Source: Pseudomonadota bacterium (GTDB taxonomy: Bacteria > Desulfobacterota > Desulfobacteria > Desulfobacterales > RPRI01). From it: 9,763 nucleotides of DNA. This document shows, piece by piece, positions 5,187 to 9,763 of the stretch. The stretch covers positions 1-9,763 of the forward strand of contig JAHJQU010000144.1 in the NCBI GenBank assembly GCA_018819005.1, given 5' to 3'. Made by a program: the position numbers and the translations under genes. Under the pieces are notes generated by a model that saw nothing but the letters and a program-made list of their open reading frames with translations, was not told the origin of the DNA and did not search any database. The stretch's first letter is position 1. Every line of letters starts with the position of its first letter.

Positions 5187-5967
5187 AGGAGCAATTCGTC
5201 TTACTGAAGGGGAGACTCTAAGTTGTGCTGAGCCGCAGAGTTATGATTTGGTAAAAAAGGGTCGTTTTTTTAAAATCCCAAAACTTAAAGATTTGGGTGA
5301 AATTTATTTTCATAAACTTCATCCTTCCTATTGGGCGGAAGGGAAAGAGAGAGGGGTCGCCAACGAGATTGCCCTCGGTGAGGATGTTCAACAGGAAAGA
5401 AAGAAGATTATTTATGTGAACCACCCCTTGAAGTATAAAGGGTTTGAGTTTTACCGTGATAAAGACGGATTTTCTCCATTATTTGTGTTACGGGATAGGC
5501 TGGGAAGGGTGCTTTATGGCGCCTATGCGCCTTTGCAGAGTATTAAGCAGAAAGATGAAACTTATCTTTACAGGAGTGGAAGCGCTATTGCCCCCGGTAG
5601 TTTCCATTTTCCTCAAGACCCTCAGCTTCAACCTATTTTTAGATTGCAGACGACATATTATCCTGACAAGGTAAAAAAGAGGGCTGGAGAGGTTTTTTTT
5701 CAGGTCTGGCAGTTCAACCCCGGACACATCACTGAAGGTCAAGGGGAACTTTTTAAAGGGAAGGCGGCATTAGGGGAGACGGTTAAGGCAGGAGATTTTT
5801 TCCTCTCCATTGAAGAGGTGCGCTATTGGACAAGTATGAAGGTAATTTATCGTCCGGGGTTAGCGATAATTTTTAGCAGTTTCTGGCTCGGGCTCGGAGG
5901 GATAACCCTGAGCGTTATATTGAAAATGGCAAAGGGCAGAGAGAAGGAAGAAATGCAAGATGAATGA
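5185..5967 (+). CDS. ResB-like cytochrome c biogenesis protein, C-terminal part (frameshifted)
   Basis: This frame is open from GAA at 5185, and no good start codon with a Shine-Dalgarno exists here; the first usable codon is a TTG at 5248. It continues the ResB-like protein after the membrane helices: EGAIRLTEGETLSC, the usual first strand of the periplasmic domain, then beta-rich sequence with YVNHPLKYKGFEFYRDKDGFSP. That segment is a recognised ResB pattern, where the substrate-side domain follows 'N(H/F)PL.Y.G..FY'. A final membrane helix (about 5842-5925, PGLAIIFSSFWLGLGGITLSVIL) precedes a basic tail. Joined at the T9 run with one T fewer, the gene makes a compact ResB-like protein, shorter than classical ResB. 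Its stop overlaps the radical SAM start at 5960 by 8 nt, suggesting one transcript. Confidence 0.75.
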   Translation, partial: EGAIRLTEGETLSCAEPQSYDLVKKGRFFKIPKLKDLGEIYFHKLHPSYWAEGKERGVANEIALGEDVQQERKKIIYVNHPLKYKGFEFYRDKDGFSPLFVLRDRLGRVLYGAYAPLQSIKQKDETYLYRSGSAIAPGSFHFPQDPQLQPIFRLQTTYYPDKVKKRAGEVFFQVWQFNPGHITEGQGELFKGKAALGETVKAGDFFLSIEEVRYWTSMKVIYRPGLAIIFSSFWLGLGGITLSVILKMAKGREKEEMQDE

Positions 5968-7234
5968 AAATAACCGCGAGTTGAGTTTTAAGGAAGTAGC
6001 CGAAGAACATCCGGATTTTCCGCGCATAATAATGCGCAAGATTGATACGGCATTGCGCGGGGTTACTCTAACTGAGAGGGCATTGGAAAGGGCGCGTGAG
6101 GAAGGCGCTCTATATGACGCCTCGGTTGACCTTGGTCTCAAGACTCCAAGGCCAGTGCTCGGCGGGGCGCTGTTCAGGGACGGGACCGTGGTTTTAGGTC
6201 TGGAAAATATGTATCTGCAATTCCCTGAAAAATTTATAAGAAGAGGCAGCCCTTATACCCTTGATGCGGTTGATGGGAGATTATGGCTTTTAGACGGCAG
6301 CGAGCACGTTGAGGAGGTCTTTTTTGTGCCTGTCCCTGCATATTTTGGCAAGAAGACCAGCAGGGGGACGCCGATGTTAAAAATGGCAACACCCAGGTTC
6401 CCCTGTTGCCTGTTCATCCGTATTTATAATTACTGCCATTTCTGGGAAGAAAAAAATCCCTGTAAATATTGCAGTTTTGTCAAGCAGTCTGTGCATGAGG
6501 AAAGCATCTTTACTCCGGAAAGTTTAGATGACCTGCGTGAGACAATTGACGAGGCATTGAAAGAAGAAGGACGATGGATGGTACTCTTCTTAAGCGGCGG
6601 CTCGGATCCGAGAGGAAATTCGCCCTATGAGAATACAGCGGATGAGTACGTTAAGGCATTAAGAACACTACAAAGGTCCTTCGGAACGGAAAAAGTCTAT
6701 GCAAGAGTGGTTGCCAACGCTTTTCCGAGGGAACAACTGCTCAGGCTCAAGGAAGCAGGGGCCGTCACTTATGAACCGCATATCGAGGTATGGGATGAAA
6801 AGCTCTTCGAATGGATATGCCCTGGAAAGGCAAAGTATTTCGGCAGACAGTACTGGATAGACAGCGCCCTGTCCGCTGTGGAAATATTCGGCAGGGGGAA
6901 CGTATGCACCCAATTCGTAGGGGGAGTTGAATTGACACAGCCGAATGGATTTAAAACAATGGATGAAGGGCTGGAGTCCACCATGGAAGGTGTTGAATTT
7001 TTTGCCAGACACGGGATAGCCTCAAGCTTTTTTATCCTCTGGGTTGTGGAGGGCAGTATATTTTATGCTCAAAAACAAAAACCGGCACCTCTGGAATATC
7101 ATGTGAGGCTGGCAAGGGGCATCCGAGATATTCAAAGAAAATATAACTTGAGTATGGATTTTAACAATTACCGATGCTCTTCGGGCCGTCCGGATGTGGA
7201 TCTGGCCAGGCTTGACTATAATAAAATATATTAA
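5960..7234 (+). CDS. Radical SAM protein, paralog 1 of a tandem pair
   Basis: 424 residues, start ATG 5960 with AAGGAAG upstream. Residues 1-150 are a family-specific N-terminal region (RGVTLTERALE, DASVDLG, RPVLGGALFRDG). The iron-sulfur binding segment is YNYCHFWEEKNPCKYCSF, giving Cys159-x8-Cys168-x2-Cys171, wider than the classical x3 spacing of radical SAM enzymes but with the final Cys-x-phi-Cys intact. A SAM-binding-type strand follows (LFLSGGSDP, 209-217). Later come EPHIEVWDEKLFEWICPGK, FGRGNVCTQFVGGVE and a C-terminal DFNNYRC segment. The core resembles BioB/HydE-like TIM-barrel members. Substrate and product are unknown. It is 73/100 identical over the first 100 residues with the gene at 7448. 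The C-terminus differs and the stop is followed 20 nt later by a MITE-like element. Confidence 0.82.
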   Translation: MNENNRELSFKEVAEEHPDFPRIIMRKIDTALRGVTLTERALERAREEGALYDASVDLGLKTPRPVLGGALFRDGTVVLGLENMYLQFPEKFIRRGSPYTLDAVDGRLWLLDGSEHVEEVFFVPVPAYFGKKTSRGTPMLKMATPRFPCCLFIRIYNYCHFWEEKNPCKYCSFVKQSVHEESIFTPESLDDLRETIDEALKEEGRWMVLFLSGGSDPRGNSPYENTADEYVKALRTLQRSFGTEKVYARVVANAFPREQLLRLKEAGAVTYEPHIEVWDEKLFEWICPGKAKYFGRQYWIDSALSAVEIFGRGNVCTQFVGGVELTQPNGFKTMDEGLESTMEGVEFFARHGIASSFFILWVVEGSIFYAQKQKPAPLEYHVRLARGIRDIQRKYNLSMDFNNYRCSSGRPDVDLARLDYNKIY

Positions 7235-7254
7235 ATAAAATAAAATTCAGTATA

Positions 7255-7415
7255 TATTAACAGTCTCATAATAGTAACAACATCGCCGTCATTCCCGCAG
7301 TGTGTTGAGCGGGAATCCAGAGGGCTTAAAAACCCTGACTGGATGCCCGATTAAGAACTTCGGGCATGACAGATAAAACAAAATGAATGTTCATTCTATT
7401 ATGAGACTGTTAATA
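7255..7415. mobile_element. MITE-like element with perfect terminal inverted repeats and TA flanks
   Basis: TTAACAGTCTCATAATAG at 7257-7274 is the exact inverse complement of 7396-7413, and TA stands just outside each end (7255-7256 and 7414-7415). TA duplication is the signature of IS630/Tc1-mariner-type insertion, so this 157-bp core has the form of a non-autonomous derivative. It encodes nothing. The interior holds an inverted pair of interspersed hairpin repeats (7288-7320 and 7339-7370) and AATGAA/TTCATT at 7382-7395. It separates the two radical SAM paralogs. The matching transposase is not in this window. Confidence 0.68.
7288..7370. repeat. Inverted pair of interspersed hairpin repeats (pair 3)
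   Basis: The left unit, 7288-7320, reads GTCATTCCCGC ... GCGGGAATCCAG. The right unit, 7339-7370, reads CTGGATGCCCGA ... TCGGGCATGAC, a diverged but self-complementary copy, so the stem has co-varied. AGGG/CCCT around 7321-7336 closes a small hairpin between them. The pair is nested within the MITE-like element. Confidence 0.8.
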
Positions 7416-7447
7416 AAACGTACTTGTTGACAGAGGGTGAAAGTAAG

Positions 7448-8731
7448 ATGAATGAAAATAATTACGAGTTAAGTTTTGAGGAAATAGCGGCGAAATATCC
7501 CGATTTTCCGCGACTGTTAATTCGCAAGCTTGATGCGGAGCTTCGCGGGGTTACTCTTACCGAGAGGGCATTGGAAAAGGCGAAAGAGGAAGGCACTTTA
7601 TATGACGCCTCCGTTGACCTTGGTCAGGAAACTCCCAGGCCGGTGCTTGGCGGGGCGTTATTCAGGGACGGAAGCTGGGTACTGGGCATGGAACCTATGT
7701 ACCTGCAATTTCCCCAGGGGTATACAAGAAGTGGTAGTTCTTATACGCTTGATGCGGTTGACGGGAGGTTATGGCTTTTAGACGGCGACGAGCCGGTAGA
7801 AGAGGTCTTTTTTGTGCCGTATCCTGAATATTTCGGCAAGAAGACCAGCCGCGGGACGCCAATGTTGAAAGTGGTAAGCGCCAGGCTGCCCGGCCTCTTG
7901 TTCATCTATCTCTATAATCGCTGCCATTTCTGGATGGAAAAAATGCCCTGCAAATATTGCAGTTTCCCCACGCGGGTGTTTCGCAGGAAGCCCGGCTATA
8001 CGCAAGAAGGTTTGGACGACCTCTATGAAACAATGAACGAGGCATTGAAAGAAGAGGGGAAGTGGATGAACATCGTCTTGCTTGCCGGCTCTGACCCGAC
8101 AGGAGATTCACCCTTTGACAATGAAGTGAAAGAGTATGTCAAGGTGTTAACGACACTGCGAAAGTCCTTTGGGACGGAAAAGGTCTATGCGAAAATGGTT
8201 GCCAGCGCCTTTTCCAGAGAACAACTGCTCAGGCTTAAGGGGGCCGGCGCCACCACTTATCAGCCCCACATCGAGGTATGGGATGAAAAACTCTTTGAAT
8301 GGATATGCCCCGGAAAGACAAAGTATTTCGGCAGGCAGTACTGGATAGACAGCGCCCTGTCCGCAGTGGAGATATTCGGCAGGGGATATGTATGCACCCA
8401 ATTCGTAGGGGGAGTTGAACTGATGCAGCCCTATGGATTTAAGACCATTGACGAGGCATTGGAATCCACACTGGAAGGGGCCGAATTTTTTGCAAGGCAC
8501 GGGGTCGGCCCGATTGCCATCATCCACCGTCTTGAGAAGGGCACTGTGTTTTATGCGCAGAAACAAAAGCCGGCGCCTCTGGAATATTATGTGAGGTTAA
8601 TGAAGGGCATCAGCGACATCCACGGAAAGTATAACCTGAGCGTTGATTTTAACAATTACAGGTGTCATCCCACAGGGGATCTGGACAGGCTTCATACTGC
8701 AGCAAGAGAAGGGGTGGAAATTAATGTCTAA
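7448..8731 (+). CDS. Radical SAM protein, paralog 2 of a tandem pair
   Basis: 427 residues from ATG 7448. This start is chosen over an in-frame TTG at 7424 because paralog 1 begins with the same MNENN and a Shine-Dalgarno AGGG lies at 7434-7437. The Cys motif is at the same positions as in paralog 1 (Cys159-x8-Cys168-x2-Cys171, CHFWMEKMPCKYCSF). The following glycine strand differs: LLAGSDP replaces LSGGSDP, losing one Gly of the SAM-contacting pair. EPHIEVWD becomes QPHIEVWDEKLFEWICPGK, and the FVGGVEL strand is kept. Divergence concentrates around residues 172-190 and the C-terminus, fitting different substrates or a heteromeric pair. It overlaps the flavoprotein gene at 8724 by 8 nt, indicating cotranslation. 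Confidence 0.82.
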   Translation: MNENNYELSFEEIAAKYPDFPRLLIRKLDAELRGVTLTERALEKAKEEGTLYDASVDLGQETPRPVLGGALFRDGSWVLGMEPMYLQFPQGYTRSGSSYTLDAVDGRLWLLDGDEPVEEVFFVPYPEYFGKKTSRGTPMLKVVSARLPGLLFIYLYNRCHFWMEKMPCKYCSFPTRVFRRKPGYTQEGLDDLYETMNEALKEEGKWMNIVLLAGSDPTGDSPFDNEVKEYVKVLTTLRKSFGTEKVYAKMVASAFSREQLLRLKGAGATTYQPHIEVWDEKLFEWICPGKTKYFGRQYWIDSALSAVEIFGRGYVCTQFVGGVELMQPYGFKTIDEALESTLEGAEFFARHGVGPIAIIHRLEKGTVFYAQKQKPAPLEYYVRLMKGISDIHGKYNLSVDFNNYRCHPTGDLDRLHTAAREGVEINV

Positions 8732-9200
8732 ATTGACAAAAGAAATAGTTGATTTAATTAACGATTCCGAATCTATCAAGGTTCTCGCCACTGCCGATGA
8801 GGAAGGCAATCCATGTACTGCTTTCAAAGACAGCCTGACCGTGCTTGGCGACGGGAATTTAGCCTTTGGCGAGGAATTTGAAGGTTCTCAAACCAATGTA
8901 AATTTAGTTAGAAGTATATGGTTTAATAAGAGCGTGGAATTGACTGTGCGGGATAGGCGCGGAACGACTTTTCAGATTAAAGGAAAACCTTACAGGTATG
9001 TCCACGCAGGGCCTCTGTTTAAGAAATTTTATCTTGCAGAAAGGGAAAAACGGGGTCCGGACTCCGAACTTGCCGGGGTATGGATTATTACTCCGGAAGA
9101 AGTAAGGAACGAGACTTATGAGGTAAGGAAAAAGGAAGAGGATGAAAGACATCCTTTCTTCAGGCACTTTGACCGAGAATCGGTAAGGAAAGTAAAATGA
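8724..9200 (+). CDS. Pyridoxamine 5'-phosphate oxidase-like FMN-binding split-barrel protein
   Basis: 158 residues from ATG 8724, with AAGGGG at 8709-8714. A longer in-frame start at 8643 would lie deep in the radical SAM gene and has no ribosome site. The N-terminal helix EIVDLINDSESIKVLATADEEGNPCTAF leads into the split-barrel core, where the 'tAdeeG.P' turn and the strand pattern LTVLGDGNLAFGEEF are standard for the PNPOx/FMN-binding fold. GTTFQIKGKPYRYVHAGPLF gives the later barrel strands. The C-terminus from about residue 118 is charged and specific to this group. FMN or another flavin binding is likely; its substrate is unknown. The 8-nt overlap with the radical SAM gene suggests it reduces or handles a product or cofactor of that enzyme. 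Confidence 0.78.
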   Translation: MSKLTKEIVDLINDSESIKVLATADEEGNPCTAFKDSLTVLGDGNLAFGEEFEGSQTNVNLVRSIWFNKSVELTVRDRRGTTFQIKGKPYRYVHAGPLFKKFYLAEREKRGPDSELAGVWIITPEEVRNETYEVRKKEEDERHPFFRHFDRESVRKVK

Positions 9201-9207
9201 AACATTC

Positions 9208-9225
9208 ATGCCGACAAGTCGGCAT
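9208..9225. repeat. Perfect palindrome downstream of the flavoprotein gene
   Basis: ATGCCGAC (9208-9215) and GTCGGCAT (9218-9225) form an 8-bp hairpin with a 2-base centre, 8 nt after the stop. There is no T-tract, so on the plus strand it is at most a processing or attenuation hairpin. Confidence 0.55.
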
Positions 9226-9241
9226 AAAGAAACATGAAAAT

Positions 9242-9310
9242 GTCATTCCTGCGGAGGTAGGAATCCAGAAAGCCTTGTATGGATTCCCGCTTAAAGACTG
9301 CGGGAATGAC
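9242..9310. repeat. Inverted pair of interspersed hairpin repeats (pair 4)
   Basis: The left unit, 9242-9268, reads GTCATTCCTGC GGAG GTAGGAATCCAG, with one G-U-compatible change in the stem (CTGC against GTAG). The right unit, 9280-9310, reads TGGATTCCCGC ... GCGGGAATGAC and is identical to the right unit of pair 2. Confidence 0.85.
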
Positions 9311-9333
9311 GGAAGTGGAGGTATTTTCAGGTG
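9280..9333 (+). repeat. 54-nt repeat copy B, ending in a GTG
   Basis: Matches 4842-4895 at 52 of 54 positions. The base corresponding to the ATG start of the ResB-like gene is here GTG at 9331-9333. TATTTTCA/TGAAAATA (9322-9339) forms a short palindrome around this GTG. Confidence 0.85.
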
Positions 9334-9356
9334 AAAATATTTAAAGGAAATAGGTT

Positions 9357-9763
9357 ATGCGGAAGATAGAGAAGATATGGCTCTTTCTCCTGATTGCGGC
9401 GGTTGCCGTAGCGGGGATCTTTCTGGCAAAAGTATACCTGAGCGCAACAAGCCCGTCGAGCGTCAAAGTAATGGTCCACAAAGTGGAGCTTATGACCGGC
9501 GCATCGGATACAAACCCGCAGGTCATTTTTTCGAACGCTACAGGTCAAGAGATAGACCTCACAAAAGACATAGGTGCGGTTATCGGGCAAGCGCAGATAC
9601 CGGTCGGCGCGTATAAGAGGATAAGAATGACCGTGACGAATGGGATTAAACTGAGCATCGCAAATGCGGTCGACAACCCATGCGGAGGCACTACAATATT
9701 TACCGACCGTGTCTTCCCTATAGCCGGTTACGGGACGAACCTGAATTCGCAGGTGCAGATAAA
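9357..9763 (+). CDS. Exported or membrane-anchored DUF4382-like protein, 5' part (3' end outside window)
   Basis: The frame is open from ATG 9357 to the window end (135 full codons), with a good Shine-Dalgarno AAAGGA at 9343-9348. The N-terminus is a signal anchor or signal peptide: MRKIEK, then hydrophobic WLFLLIAAVAVAGIFLAKVY. The following sequence, with VMVHKVELMTG, GQEIDLTKDIGAVIGQAQIPVGAYKRIRMTVTNGIKL, matches the pattern of DUF4382-type extracytoplasmic beta domains: short strands, a 'lpaG.Y..irl.v' segment, and a term describing a dependent quantity. A single Cys (NPCGG) lies about residue 112. Function is unknown in this family. It follows a repeat pair that may carry part of its leader. 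Similarity is by eye and should be tested against Pfam. Confidence 0.68.
   Translation, partial: MRKIEKIWLFLLIAAVAVAGIFLAKVYLSATSPSSVKVMVHKVELMTGASDTNPQVIFSNATGQEIDLTKDIGAVIGQAQIPVGAYKRIRMTVTNGIKLSIANAVDNPCGGTTIFTDRVFPIAGYGTNLNSQVQI

Noticed and set aside
7424..7447. TTG 7424 as start of radical SAM paralog 2
   Set aside because: Paralog 1 begins with the same MNENN as ATG 7448, and AGGG lies just upstream of that ATG.
8643..8723. Longer N-terminus for the flavoprotein from ATG 8643
   Set aside because: It would overlap the radical SAM gene by 89 bases, has no ribosome binding site, and the PNPOx-like sequence begins after ATG 8724.
3596..9310. Hairpin repeats as a CRISPR array
   Set aside because: Units are dispersed over kilobases in inverted pairs, without regular spacers or cas genes.

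Overview
The window looks like part of a chromosome from an uncultured, anaerobic, cytochrome-rich Gram-negative bacterium. A Nitrospirota (Thermodesulfovibrionia-like) or Desulfobacterota-like lineage is my best guess. The guess rests on a multiheme c-type cytochrome, a ResB-type (system II) cytochrome c maturation protein, radical SAM genes, solo HicB/AbrB small genes, and many short interspersed hairpin repeats of the GTCATTCC...GGAATCCAG type. No rRNA or tRNA is present, so the taxonomy is an inference.

Layout. Positions 1-1338 hold the C-terminal 445 residues of a multiheme cytochrome with seven CxxCH motifs, followed by two hairpins (1365-1386 and 1423-1435). Positions 1502-3495 hold a co-directional group: a small coiled-coil/membrane protein, a HicB-like protein without HicA, and a secreted beta-propeller with ten SPDG-type repeats. 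Positions 3538-4053 form a nested inverted-repeat cassette: outer ~25-28 bp inverted repeats, inner interspersed hairpins, and a short GIY-YIG nuclease gene on the minus strand broken by an amber codon. Next comes an AbrB-type antitoxin / RelE-type toxin pair (4123-4691) with a clear promoter and an operator-like palindrome.

Positions 4692-5967 begin with a repeat-rich spacer and then a ResB-like gene split by one extra T in a T9 run. The ResB gene overlaps by 8 nt the first of two tandem paralogous radical SAM genes (5960-7234 and 7448-8731). A 157-161 bp MITE-like element with perfect inverted repeats and TA flanks lies between the paralogs. The second paralog overlaps by 8 nt a pyridoxamine-phosphate-oxidase-like flavoprotein gene (8724-9200). 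A further repeat pair follows, and the window ends in the 5' part of an exported, DUF4382-like protein that was cut by the window edge.

The strongest unifying signal is the repeat system. Eight hairpin units are arranged as four inverted pairs in under 6 kb. One pair encloses the GIY-YIG nuclease gene, whose original stop codon lies inside the repeat. One pair sits inside the MITE. Two copies share a 54-nt version that places a ribosome binding site and start codon (ATG in one copy, GTG in the other) at the downstream edge. This is consistent with a nuclease-associated REP-like element family that shapes gene boundaries. The link between nuclease and repeats is inferred from position, not demonstrated.
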